From Daphnia pulex (taxonomy: Eukaryota > Arthropoda > Branchiopoda > Diplostraca > Daphniidae): DNA of 64,000 nucleotides. The DNA lies in the NCBI RefSeq assembly GCF_021134715.1, contig NC_060023.1:1612001-1676000 (forward strand). The letters are read 5' to 3'. The translations under genes and the position numbers were made by a program. The notes beneath the pieces are model-generated. The model had not been told where the DNA came from. It searched no databases and worked only from the letters and a program-made list of their open reading frames with translations. Shown here piece by piece: positions 22,334 to 35,115 of the stretch; within the stretch, counting starts at the first letter, position 1, and each line of letters opens with the position of its first letter.

Positions 22334-24611
22334 TCACCTAGTAGCTTCCTTGACCGTCCCGTTGCCCTCCTTCACCATAGTCCGGCACGTTGATAATTTG
22401 TTCTCTAACGCCTGAAAATAAAAGAATAACAAAAGGGCCACCATTAGAAATCGTGAAGTTCTCAATCACAAGCCGTCGAGTTTGTTAAGTGAGAAGAGCC
22501 TGTTAAATTCGAATTTTGATCCAGATTAATTCAAGCCAGCTAGAGAGGCATTAGATCGGCTAGCCAAACTTTTGCTAAAAGGGGGACGTACAAGTGGAGG
22601 GGAGGACGGCATTGAAGGGGATCTCTCACGCACAGAGAGTTGGGGTTCATTTTGGCACCTGGGAAAGAGTGGGTAGTAAACTCCAGGTGTTGGATTTTGG
22701 ACGTTGCTGAGCTGCTGCCTTAAACACTACACAGTATATTGATTTCAATGACAATCAGAATTTCACCCAAATAAAATGTATATAAAATGAAATAAGAAAA
22801 CAAAATGTCGCAACGGGTCGATATTAATTGACTTATCTTACCCCAACTCGTCGAAGCAAATCTCCAACAATGTTCAAGGCGGAATGCCGGGCTGCCTGAG
22901 TGATTCCCGTGTCGGTCACTGCCAATGCTGATAAAAGAAAACAATTAGGTTAAAATAAATTTTGGTCCGGGGAGAATGTTGACTTTATAAAAGAAACAAG
23001 AATAATTTTTCCAAGTTTTGTTTACGTTTGAGGGGCACGCTGGAGGGCAGTTTGTTGTTGTTATTGCTCGCAGGGTAGGCCAGCGGCGATTTCGTCGGAT
23101 CCGATTTTTCGTTTTCGTCTACAACGGCTTTCTCTTGCTTTTCGTTGTCCGGTGTCTCGTGAATGGCCTTCTGCCGAACCTGAAGTTCTTGCTTCAAATC
23201 TAAAATTGGGAATTGGTTGAAGAAAAAGAAATCGTTTAGAATGCGGATTCATCACATGATACCCTGCCCTCGACCCATATGTTTTATTCAATGTCAGATT
23301 ACGACACAATGGCATCCAATTCCAAAAAAGGAACCTTGAATGTCTTCTTTCAATTCAAATTAATTGGTAATAAGAAGAACATTTCCGTCAGTCTTTCACC
23401 CTTTACGCCTGACTGACTCGACAAGAAAGACGGCCGTCAATCTCTCCATCTAAGCGTACATGTATACCCCGCATGATTCAACCATTTCAATGGCAATTCT
23501 TTGAATTGGATTTTTTTTTAAATAGCAGTAGCCACTCCGCCCTCAAGGCAAGTGTGAAGCTACCGAAAATTACCTTTGGTTTCGTCTTTTAACCGTTGGA
23601 CCATAACGGCCAGCGACTCTTTATCGTCTAGTTCGGACTCGAGGAATGCGTTGCGCTCGATGGCCGTGTGCAGCCGCGTCTCGAAATCTTCTAACGATCC
23701 CAGCGTCGCTCTAGAAAACGAAACAATTTCCCCATTTTTATTGAATTGGAAATTTTAAGGTGTCGAGTATGATTAACTCACCGATTCGCTCGTTCTAGAT
23801 CATCGTTGGTTTGCTCTAGCTGTCTGATTCGCTTGGTTGTATCTTCGTTTTTGGCTCGTAGTTGATGCACATGCGTTTCCAGCTCGTTCACTCGAGTGTG
23901 GTGCTCTCGACTGAGTGCTTCGAATTTTTCCTGGTTTAAAAATATAAACAACAATAGAATTATATCCCTTTACGATATGTAAAAAAATCTCGTCTTTCTA
24001 GATATAATTACTTTCAATGAATTGTGTTCAATTAATAACCGGTGATTGTTGGATCGTAATTCACGGACTTGGTGTTCGGCTTGTTTGATTTGAGTCTCCA
24101 ACTCGGCTTCTAGTTCTCTACTCGATTCCTGAATAGAATGAATGATGTCAATAAAATAATGAAATGTGTTGGTTGTTGACATGATGAGATTACCTGATAT
24201 TCTTCCAACTCTAGTCTGGCATCTTCGCCACTGCAAAATATAACAAAAGAAAATGAGTCTATTGACTTTGAACCTTCCCACACATCATTAGAAATGCGAA
24301 AGTCGTCAGCGGCTGTTAGAAAAATCTGCGTGAAGACTGGCAAAGTGACAGTTAAAAGTGACGTCAGTCAAGAATGGACCTTGTATTTACGTCTGTATGT
24401 TGACCTAATTGACCTTCTTTGGAACAGCCTGGGACTTTCGCCAATCCTTGGCTTCGTTAGCCAGCTGCACCCATGAGGAATTTTGCATTCTAACCATATC
24501 TTTAAAAGAAAATGGAACCACTTACATTCTCTGGAATTCTTCGGCTTTTAATCTCCAATATCGTGCTTCCTCCTGTGCGGATGCGAAGTGAGGTACTTTC
24601 TCTTGGTCCAT
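22334..24611 (-). CDS. nudE: NudE/NDE1-NDEL1 dynein-regulating coiled-coil protein
   Basis: Eight coding exons, complement(24526-24611, 24194-24230, 24012-24128, 23782-23930, 23574-23710, 23026-23199, 22842-22918, 22334-22411), join in phase to 284 residues. Family landmarks in order: an N-terminal [13 protein letters not shown]; a long coiled coil with [31 protein letters not shown] and [13 protein letters not shown]; then [20 protein letters not shown] and [16 protein letters not shown]; then the conserved C-terminal [20 protein letters not shown]. NudE proteins link LIS1 to cytoplasmic dynein and act in mitosis, nuclear migration and neuronal transport. The linker after residue 200 is Asn/Lys-rich and short, making the protein shorter than human NDE1 (about 335-346). 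Exon 7 uses the inner of two AG acceptors (GGCAG ending 22919); the outer would add an early stop. The 5' untranslated region is split by an intron ending at 24638. Confidence 0.93.
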
Positions 24612-24639
24612 CGCGAACCAGCTCTCAGAAAAGCTGTCT

Positions 24640-27017
24640 GTAAACCTTGATGAAATGAAAACCAACAAATTAGCACATACTAGGTGGTTAAGAAAGTAAA
24701 AGTTCACATCATCCCACAACAAACGGGTGTGGAATGTTTCACTCGTGCAAATTCCCCAAAAGAACCCCACATCACCACCATTTTAAGCAATGATACAACA
24801 AAGTACACGCTTCCAACTAAGGAAATGTGTTGCAACAACTAAAATATTCCACCTGCACACTTGCAGACACCAAGGTTTCGTTCAAGAGCCTTGTACAGAT
24901 TTGTCAGCCAGAGACAAACACAGATGCCTCCGTTGATGTATGGCTAGGTAAATACATTTGTTTGATACTGAAGCTTTTTTCTCTCTCTACCTCTAGGAAA
25001 ATCGATTGTGTGCTGTGTGTGTGTATCTCGGGTGGTGGGTAGGAGTCGATGGCCAATGACGTCAAACTAGGCTATGGAGCTTGCCAGAATCCGAACTTGT
25101 GTGCGTTGTTGGAGCCTGTACAAGAGAAACTGCCACTACTGCCGATAGAAAATTGTTTATCGCACAATACACATAAACACCCTTCTAGTTATCTTGTTAA
25201 GTGAAATGAGTATTGAACGAAACACGCCCCAGCAATAGTGGACTAAACTCACACAGAACAGTATTCCCTTGTCGAAGACAGGACGCAGACTGCTGTAAGG
25301 CTGCAGACGCAAAGTCTCTCACTCGCCCGTTGGAGTACAAAAATCCGATCGAAGGCGAAGGCCACCTAGCGGCCGCCAGAGTCCAAACAGCCAAATGTCC
25401 ACCACACACAATTGAACTCGAGCTCGACTTGTTCCAACAACAATTGACCCAAAAGGAAACTCGTATTTAACGGTATTTAATTCGGGAGTCATACATTTGT
25501 GTTGGCTACTACTAAAAACCACTATAATTTTTTTGTTCACTACTACTACTAACAAGGTGGACTTTATTTTTTGACGTCGAGTGTGTGTACGCGGGTGCCG
25601 TTATAGTCGCACACCGATCTCGATTCGGAAATTCCTAATTAGACCGACTGTACATAACACCATTTTCGCCTGTAACGTTCGCTTTATTTGGCTATCGTAT
25701 TTCGTTCGAATAGAAAGGCGTACGCACCTACTGCACTGATGTGAAATGTGTGGTAGCTGCGATATGCGCCTCGAACAATAACCGAAAAAATAATAACAGT
25801 CCCTACGGCAATCTTGGCTTAAAGCCTTTTTATTTTTTTATTTTTCCAGCAGTACTTTCTATCGGAGAATGTTGGTATGGGATAGAAGAAAAGATCAAGC
25901 AACAATTTTTTTTGTCTTCTTCTGATTGTCGAGAGAGTCGAGGTGTACCGCAGGTGTTAAATGCTCAATCGTGCGCCAAAGTATAAAGGCTGCGTATATA
26001 AATTAGAAAATTTACCAAAGGTTTTTTTCAAAAGTTCTTTCAACGTTGACCCAGAGTGTCAAGAGAGGAACCGTATGCATTGCCCCCCTGGCGTGAATAC
26101 AAACGTTTCTTTTTAAAAAATGTCGGTTGTCGCGCACATCATCAGTTCCTGTTGCGTTTTCCCGCTTCAATCCCCATATGGCTATTTCACATACGTCTAT
26201 TAAGCCAACGGGGGTATAAAATGAAGAAGTGCTTTTTCTTGGGTCCGTTGGTTTTTTCTCATGTATATACTGCGCCTACAAGAACAGAATTAGGGAAGGA
26301 ATAAACACCACCGGAAGCGGGGCCAGTCGCTATGTCAGTCGGCTGGTAATTTGACCGGATTTTTTGTCGGTTTTTACCTGCCGCACAGTTGACGGCAATC
26401 ACACGCTTATTGTGATTCCAAGTTTTAAGTTTCAAGGGACTTTAACTTGGGTGCACAGATTGACCTACGTCATATGAATTGGTTCGCCAATGATGCAGTT
26501 AAGAGAAAAAATATTTAGAAAAATTGGGTATATTTAAGAATGACTGTCACGTTAAAGAGCTCATTTCCTTTTTGTATAAGGCAATTGCCCTTTGTCTGTT
26601 GGCGCATTAAAAAGGTCTGTAGCGGAAAACAAATAATCAACAGCGGAAATGGAAATGGAAGAGCTTTGATTACTCTGTAATAAAGGAAGGCAAAAATGTT
26701 AAACGGCTAATGGTGAGAAAATCGTTTCCTATTGCGTCACACGAAATTTCAAATGAATGCCATCTATGAGACTCATTCGGACTCGTATTAAAATTTGCCA
26801 CTAGATCGCGCCACCACCCCACGTTTTATTTCGAATTGACGTTTCGTATCCCAAATCGCACCGGTTTCTGGTCAAATCCAAACTCCAACTATAGTTTTGG
26901 TTTCCACAAATATTGAGGACGCTGACCTTGTAGATTGATGTCGAAGTCAAGTTTTAGAGTATTGGATCGCAGCGTTTCCATTTCCCAGAAGAAACTACGG
27001 AGTTAACTTTAAAATAA
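24640..27017. other. Region between nudE and ANKRD54
   Basis: The two genes are divergent, so this 2.4 kb holds both promoters and the nudE 5' untranslated exon(s). It includes a GT-rich stretch (about 25010-25035). The short frames at 25213-25470 and 26056-26304 have no domains. Just upstream of the ANKRD54 start, a 5' leader without TATA is likely. Confidence 0.4.
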
Positions 27018-28311
<1,294 letters not shown>

Positions 28312-30783
28312 AGGAAAAAAACGTTTTGACGGCAATTTCACTTGCCCCCCCAGCAATTGGTACGGTCTCCCTAGTTGTAATCACCAAATTCTCATGACAA
28401 AAATATCGATACAAATATCTTAACCATTTCCAATAAACTTCAAGTGACGCAATACTGAAAACAAAACAAAACAAAAAAAAAGCCCCGAGTCTCCGTGAAC
28501 TATTTTTCCAATGAGAATTTATAATTAGTTATAAAGAATCCAAATAGATACGTCTAGACTATGTCTAGAATTTAATAATTTAAACTAAAAAAAAAGCGGC
28601 CACTGCCTTAAGAAAAAGCAATTGGCAAAAACAAAAAAAAAAAGGAAAATATTTCGACCCCCAAAAATCTCGTTATATCCCGCGTGAGTTTGTTTGTTTA
28701 AGCCGTCCCTGGTGAATGAGCAATAAATAATTATAAAACAAAATTTCTTAGCCTTCATAATCTCTGTATGTAATAAATCAACGATTTCACCATCAAAGTT
28801 TCATTCGAAGAAAGCGGAAACAAAGAATCCGATTCCGTGCAACGAATAATAAATGTTTGTCTTTGCATTGGTAAATTGGGCCTATTGCGCGTTGCGACTT
28901 TTTCTCAAGAATAAAAACTAAAAGGTTGTGTGTACACGACGACGATGCAGCTTGTAGTTGAACAAACACATTGTGGGCGGCGCTACGTGTACCGCGTTCA
29001 ATCATTCCCGGTCACTTCCCGACTACCCACACACACACACACGATTTTACTCTCTATAGCTCTTCAGGCATTGGCCCGGTTGGAAAAGGGGAAGAAAACC
29101 TCCGCAACACACAAAGATGCGTGCGTGTAGCATATACAGTGCCTCGAGGGTTTACTGATGAATCGGGAGAGAAAAACCTGTTATGGTCTCTGGGCGACGG
29201 AGCAGAAGGCAACAAGCAGCACTCCGGTACACTAGTAGGTAAAACCATCCTCCTCCTCTTCGTCTTGAATTTTTGTTTCTTCTTCGTCGCTTTTATTCGA
29301 CGCTGGCTGCTGGCTGACCCTAACAACAAGCCAAAGCCACCTTTTTTAAGGTGTGCCTGTGTGTGTGTGTGTTTCCTTGACTGTGCCACAAATTTCTGTG
29401 AACATTTTTCGTTTTCCTGTTGATTGACATCCGGTTGCACTAAAACGTAGTACAGACAGACTGAAACCTCATCCGGTTTGCAGGTAATTTAGTTTTAGAA
29501 TTCAGCTTCTCATGTTTGTATGTCCATGTCGTCTTGTAGCTCTTTCGAATCGATCGCTAGACATTCTTTCTCGTCTGCTCATTTCTTACCTTTACATTCG
29601 TGCACACTGTGCCCGTATAGCGATCGACAGGTAACATTTTCGAATAACTGAATTGTATTGCTGTTTAAGTTGGAATCGAAGTCACTTCATAAATCGACTG
29701 CGTTATTGATTAGGGAACTACACGTTCCAGCCCAAAACGAACAAGTTGAGCCGCGCACATTGACAAATGTTTCCTTTATGGTTATTTTTTCTTTGAGAGA
29801 TTATTACGCGTCACGTATTTCTTTCTCTCTATTTTTTCCCCCTTTTTTAACCCACAAATACAAGGACGAATGACGAAGGAAAAAGGGGATCATCCATCTT
29901 CAATGAAAGGGAGCTAGCTGCTGGCTTATAGTCGTAAAGGGATCGATCAGGAAGAAACGACGAAGAAAAAGTTAGCGCTGCACATACCCACACAGACATA
30001 CAGAGATGGAAAAAGTTTGTACCCCCCTTTTTCCAACTTGTTATCTTGATTGGAATCCATTCATCTTTGATATTGGCTGACGTCCGAACCCTCCTTCGTG
30101 TTATTTATCAGCCCCGAGACTCGGGAAAACATTTGATACTCGGCGAAATAACAATAAAGGGAGGCGAAATACCCTTCGGGATCGCTAAGGCTAAAGCTTA
30201 AGGGAAAACGGTCGGCGGCGGCAGCATCGATCCTGATAGATATGGTACACAGCGGAAAAGTCAGTAATCCATTTACGTGTTAAGCCTGTACTACAAGAAA
30301 GAGGGGGGAAACAAAAAGAAGAATAGAATGGATCTCTCGGGATTTTCCGTAAACGGTCGTGAGAAAACAATTCGGCAGCCTCTTAAACATTACAGAGAAA
30401 AGAACACGTATAGTAGTCTGTCCATAGCGTGAAAAAAGATCATTATTCCTACCCGAATTTTATTAGTAGACGGACTCTAGACTTCCCACACACGGAATGT
30501 TTGTGCTGTTCTTCTTCTGTTTCCTATATACTGTGTGCGTCGCAACTCGATCGATTCGGTGCAGCACGGACGAACATGAAACAATAAAAACGAAAGAGAG
30601 TGTTGCAGTGATTGTTTACCAACCCTCTTCTAAGAAGAGGATGATGATGAGCTCTTTCAAAGTGTTTCTGACACAACTTTTTTCTTTTTTTTTACAAAAT
30701 GGTGTGAGAGAAATGACAGCAGCAGCGGGACTCAATTGAAAATGTTTCTTTCATCCTCAGACACAATAAAGGCTTTAGCGAAA
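28312..30783. other. ANKRD54 3' untranslated region and intergenic sequence
   Basis: Poly(A) signals AATAAA at 28722-28727 and 28772-28777 probably end ANKRD54. Beyond them are CA and GT microsatellites (29031-29042, 29355-29372) and frames without domains. A strong acceptor (TTTCTTTCATCCTCAG, ending 30761) shows that the next gene has an upstream non-coding exon within this region. Confidence 0.45.
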
Positions 30784-32804
30784 ATGGCGTCGACTATCTG
30801 CTGGCTGGTAACCATCACCTTGATTTGGTTGACAATAACGTCGATTGCAGCCGAGTTTCTCCGGGATTGCCACACGACCGATCCCAAACCCTACATCTAT
30901 TACGGCACAAAGACGCCGTACGAGCTCATCAATAACGAGGATTCTTCGCCCATCTTTGCCGCTGGTAAACTGTCATCTTCCCAAAATCTAATTTCATCCC
31001 AAACAATTGGGCAACAATCCCTGATATTGTAAATTACATTTGAGATCAATGTCCGACCTTGGCTATATGTATCCCGACTGGCGTACTAGGAACACAATTC
31101 AATGTCACTCCTATGAAGTATAGACACGCCCTAGACAGCCGCAGTGTGCTAATAATCGTTTCTCATTCTCCCACTGGCTATATAAAGGTTGCAAGGCGGT
31201 CATGTTCTGGATGTTGGCTCGTCACGGTACGCAATACCCAACGTCCCGTGATGTCTTTCGCATGAAAGACCGACTGCCAAAACTACGTAAAACGATACTG
31301 CAAAACCACAAAGAGCGTCGAGGTTGGTAAATCGAAATTCTATACATTCGCCCTTAAGGAATTGTCGTTTTATTTTTAGAGGTTTTACCCTTTTTGTTTG
31401 TTACAGGAACGCTTTGCCAACAGGATATCGACGGACTCAGCAATAACGGAAGTATACGCATCGATGACGATTTCGACGAAAAGCTGACCTCAACTGGACG
31501 GGAAGAGCTTTTAGTCCTGGCCCGTCGCTTTCGTGGCCGATTCGCCGATTTCTTCAACAGCCAACCGGCTTTCAGCACGCAAGACTATCACGTAACTCAC
31601 AGCGACAAATCCCAGCCATAGTATCGTGAATAACCAACAAGGGGTCTAATTATACCTGACAGTTCCGACATATAGCCAGCCTGCCTTCTCAGTCGAGCGC
31701 CCGATCCTTTTCTCGCGGGATCTTCACCAACGGAGACGTCCAATTGACCGAGGCGCCAGTTGGCGACAGACTGGTTCATTTCTACGAGAATTGCACCCGC
31801 TGGAGGGAACAAGTGGAAGAGAAGGGAATGTTGGAACACGAGCTGACACTATTCCGGCAAAGTGTCACCTTCCAGAACACCCTGGCTGATGTTACCACAC
31901 GTCTTGGCTTCCAATACAACATGTCTTCTGGTACGATTCAAAATTATATTCACAGCTTTTCTCCAATTATAATTGGCTGGGTTTCTTATTATTAGACGAC
32001 ATGCTCCTGATTTACGACATTTGTCGCTACCAAAAAGCCTGGTATTTGGAGCAAATTTCACCTTGGTGTGCAGCTTTTACCTCGGAAAATCTGAAAGTAC
32101 TAAACAAGCCAAAATGTTTTCGATGAATCGATTCGCTAATATTATTTCGCTTTTAATTCAAGGTTCTGGAATACGGCGAGGACTTGGAAACGTATCACAA
32201 ACAAGGCTACGGTCACGAACTCAATTATCATCAAGCCTGTCCTTTGGTAGAAGATTTGGTAACACGAATCAGGTATGCTGCACACACATGATATCACGTT
32301 TCATTAAGAGATAATTGTGAAATATCTGAATGGTGTTGACTTTGGTGATGACGCAGAGCGTTCAGAGCTAATAACGGAACGGAGAATCAACAAAGAGGCG
32401 TGTTCTACTTTACCGAAGGAGAGGGGCTACTTCGTTTCATGGCCCGCATGGGATTAGCCAAAGATGAGCAACCTTTGACGAGAGATGGGACGCCTTCGAC
32501 CGAGCGAAAGTGGCGAACTTCGTTGATGGGATCGTTCGCAGCCAACGTGGCCATCGTCCTGTATAATTGTTCAGATGATTATAAAATCCAGCTGTTTGTC
32601 AAGGAAGAGGTCGTCCATTTGGACCAGTGCCAGAACGCGTTGTGCACATCTAAAGAGTTTCTCGACTACTTGGGCGCTATTGCCGACAATTGCGGACGAG
32701 ACGACGGATGTAACCCTAGTGCGGCAGTCATTCCTTACGCATCATTATTTCAACTAATGGCCATCTTCCTTCTTGTCACAATCCACACTTTTTCGTGGTT
32801 TTAA
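30784..32804 (+). CDS. Multiple inositol polyphosphate phosphatase 1-like protein, active-site motifs altered
   Basis: Seven exons (30784-30964, 31188-31322, 31407-31620, 31680-31930, 31996-32096, 32163-32272, 32357-32804) join in phase to 479 residues; human MINPP1 is 487. A signal peptide (MASTICWLVTITLIWL) is followed by the histidine phosphatase fold. The C-terminus is a hydrophobic tail (LFQLMAIFLLVTIHTF), compatible with a GPI anchor or membrane segment. MINPP1 enzymes dephosphorylate InsP6 and lower inositol phosphates in the secretory pathway. Departures: the RHGxRxP motif reads RHGTQYP (residues 72-78, second Arg to Gln76), and the HAE motif aligns with TEGEG (His to Glu351, Glu353 kept). 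The mid-domain phosphate-binding Arg region reads HSDKSQP without Arg. The donor at 31323 (GTTGGT) is weak and the 31620/31680 junction is the least certain. I start at 30784 (AAAATGG, right after the acceptor at 30761); ATG 30742 would precede the acceptor. Confidence 0.88.
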
Positions 32805-33151
32805 AATAATTTTTAATTACTTATACAATTATATAACGATCTTCTATTGTTTTTGTTCTGAAAAAAGAATTTCGAATTTTTTTAAATATTCTCGCTTGTT
32901 AATGTTTAATTGAAAAGCTCTCGATTCCACGTTAGTATTAATTAACACTGTGAGTCAGAAAATGTTACGCATTTAACTGTGTTGGAAATGTACCGTATCA
33001 AAACATCGATCGATCTTTGGAAATATGACTGAGAACATCATCAAAATTTGTATTTACAAAAAAACATTACATTTTGTAAGAAATAAATGTAAAGTTTTTT
33101 TTTATACTAGATAGATTTCAATAAAAGGCTATTTACATGAAATGAAACATA
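32805..33151. other. Tail-to-tail gap between the MINPP1-like gene and OXLD1
   Basis: AT-rich 3' untranslated sequence of both genes. AATAAA at 33082-33087 could serve the plus-strand MINPP1-like transcript. No coding sequence. Confidence 0.5.
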
Positions 33152-33529
33152 TTATCTACGCATTCTTAATTCAGTGAGGAGAAAAGCCTTGAGACATGGA
33201 TCACTTACATGTTGCTCAATGATCTTTATAGCCTGTTCTCCTCCTTCTACAGATAATTTGGCAAGGTTTTCTGCGTAAGCAATCCATACACAGTTGCTAC
33301 ATCCAGACATGCAGCAATTGGTGGGTGGGTCCAACAAAACTTTCGTCAGCTCTTTGTTTGCATTCTGAGCAGATGTTTTGGTGGGTGACAAGGGTTCCTT
33401 CAAGTCCCCTGTTGAAAACGAACAGCATTTTGGGATTCTTGGTGAGAAAACTTCAGAGACGGAATGAGATTGATGAAAAATGTGAGAAAAAAGTTCCCAA
33501 GGTCTCTTCCTCGCTAAGAATCTCTCCAT
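33152..33529 (-). CDS. OXLD1: Oxidoreductase-like domain-containing protein 1
   Basis: One uninterrupted frame of 125 residues. The C-terminal half is the oxidoreductase-like motif: [20 protein letters not shown], then [20 protein letters not shown] and FLLTEL. The CCxSGCxxCVW cysteine cluster is diagnostic. The N-terminus ([18 protein letters not shown]) is basic and amphipathic-looking, which suits a mitochondrial presequence. Its molecular role is not established. It is head-to-head with CCDC137, with 468 bp between the two start codons, suggesting shared promoter DNA. Confidence 0.88.
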   Translation of the reverse strand: MERFLARKRPWELFSHIFHQSHSVSEVFSPRIPKCCSFSTGDLKEPLSPTKTSAQNANKELTKVLLDPPTNCCMSGCSNCVWIAYAENLAKLSVEGGEQAIKIIEQHVSDPCLKAFLLTELRMRR

Positions 33530-33997
33530 CCGAAAGTAAACCTCGAGATTTTAAAAGAATAATATATATAATCCCTTGCGTATAAGAAGAACTAAATTTG
33601 CAACTTTACAGAGCCGAAGTGTTTTCGCACCCACGTCCCAGTAAATAATCCAATTTTCACAAGAAAACTTAACAAATATCCCCAACGTTCCGCAGTTCAA
33701 AGGCTCATACTTAATAATAAAATAGAAATAATCTGCCAAATACCTTTCGGTGGAATGATGATGATTAAAAAGAAACTCGGAGCTTTTTTTCCGGTGTGAT
33801 GACGAAATGTTTACAATTATTCGACTGCTTCGTCTTCTCGTGATCTCGTCGTCTGCTACTGTCGTCTGCAACGCATCTCTGACACACACGTGAGAACTTC
33901 TGTGTTTCCTAGAAGGGAAAACTTGAATATTAATTTTATATTATTTTCATTTTAATTTGTTTATTACAGTAATATTAAGTAGTACCTGACACTTGAA
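33530..33997. promoter_or_regulatory. Bidirectional promoter region OXLD1/CCDC137
   Basis: 468 bp between divergent starts. An acceptor-like TTTGTTTATTACAG (ending about 33969) lies just before the CCDC137 start, so that gene's 5' untranslated region may be spliced. No TATA box is placed suitably for either gene. Confidence 0.45.
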
Positions 33998-34953
33998 ATG
34001 GGTAGAAAGATCCCAGCGAAAAAACATCATGGAGTCAAAGATCCAGAGAAGCAAGCTGAACGCCGGCACGCCAAAATCAAGTTGAAAATTAACGAGGCGC
34101 CAATCAACATCGATGATCAAGAAATTCCCAAAAAACTAAAAGATCTATTTCAGAAGAAAAAATTCAAGAAAGTGAAGTTAATTGATGACGAGCCTCAGCC
34201 AAAAGCCAAAGGAGAGAATTCTGAAGTAAACAAGTTTAAACCTCAACGCCCCATAAAGAAGATTCCTAAATTTGAAAGAATTGAAGGAGAAACTGACCGT
34301 GAGTTCCTTTGGAGAACCGAGTTAACTACGAGAACCTATTTAAAGAAGGCAAGGTTTGAGGACAAGTACGATGTTGATGTGGAAACAAATGACAAGACTG
34401 GTGAAGTTGATATCAAGAAAAGGGAAAAGAAAATAATTGACACCAGCCTTAAAATTGAACCTACTAACAAATGGCAAAAGAAGAAACTAAAGAAATTGGA
34501 AAAGCTGCAAAGTGAACGAGAAGAAAGAAAGAAGTTGAAGAAAGAAAAGTTCAAAGAGAGAAAACTCTACAAGAAGAATAAAGGAAAGAAACAAGACGAT
34601 TTCTCGGTTCTGAAGCAGGACAAGGTGGAATTCGGGGACGTTGTGGAACAACCCCCTACACTCACAGCTAAACCGAGAAAATCTACTGCGATGCTTAAAG
34701 TGAGTTTATTGACATTTTTCATTCCATTTATACCAAAATGTTAACATTTTTCTTGTTTGGTTTGCTCTAGCCTGGAACTCGAAACCTACTCCTCAAAAAT
34801 TTAGAAGGAAACGACATCAAGCCTTCATCCAATCTGAGTGGCAAACGAAAACTTCTTTCAGGGTTAGATAGGCTAAAATTAGAAACTGAACGTGAAAGAG
34901 TTGTAGAAATTTACCGAAAAATGCAAGCACTTAAAAATGCTAATAACGCCTGA
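33998..34953 (+). CDS. CCDC137: CCDC137-like nucleolar/chromosome protein
   Basis: Two exons (33998-34699 and 34771-34953) give 294 residues. The protein is extremely Lys/Glu-rich and coiled-coil-like. Landmarks shared with CCDC137 (cPERP-B/RaRF) are the opening MGRKIPAKKHHGVKDPEKQ, the middle RIEGETDREFLWR and the motif KVEFGDVVEQPPTLTAKPR, with a short conserved tail after the intron. In mammals the protein is chromosome-periphery and nucleolar. A poly(A) signal AATAAA at 34966-34971 closely follows the stop. The identification rests mainly on the FGDVVxxPPxLTxKPR motif. Confidence 0.8.
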
Positions 34954-35115
34954 ACATTTAAAATCAATAAAAAACATTTTGACGAGTTTCTTTAAATATT
35001 TTATTAGACATTTTATTTCAACAATTCTGGTTGGCTCAGTTAATTGTTAGGCTGCAGAAATGTTTGTTAAAAAATGAGAAACCCAAAAATTTTGCGTCTG
35101 ATTGTAGCGCCTTAA

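Noticed and set aside
22680-22735. Possible extra nudE exon ([16 protein letters not shown])
   Set aside because: It has an acceptor-like start but no family similarity, and skipping it joins VG to ALENKLS exactly as in other NudE proteins. At most it is a rare alternative exon.
30736-30744. Earlier starts for the MINPP1-like protein (TTG 30736 or ATG 30742)
   Set aside because: A strong acceptor ends at 30761, so these codons are probably intronic. ATG 30784 has a good context and gives a clean signal peptide.
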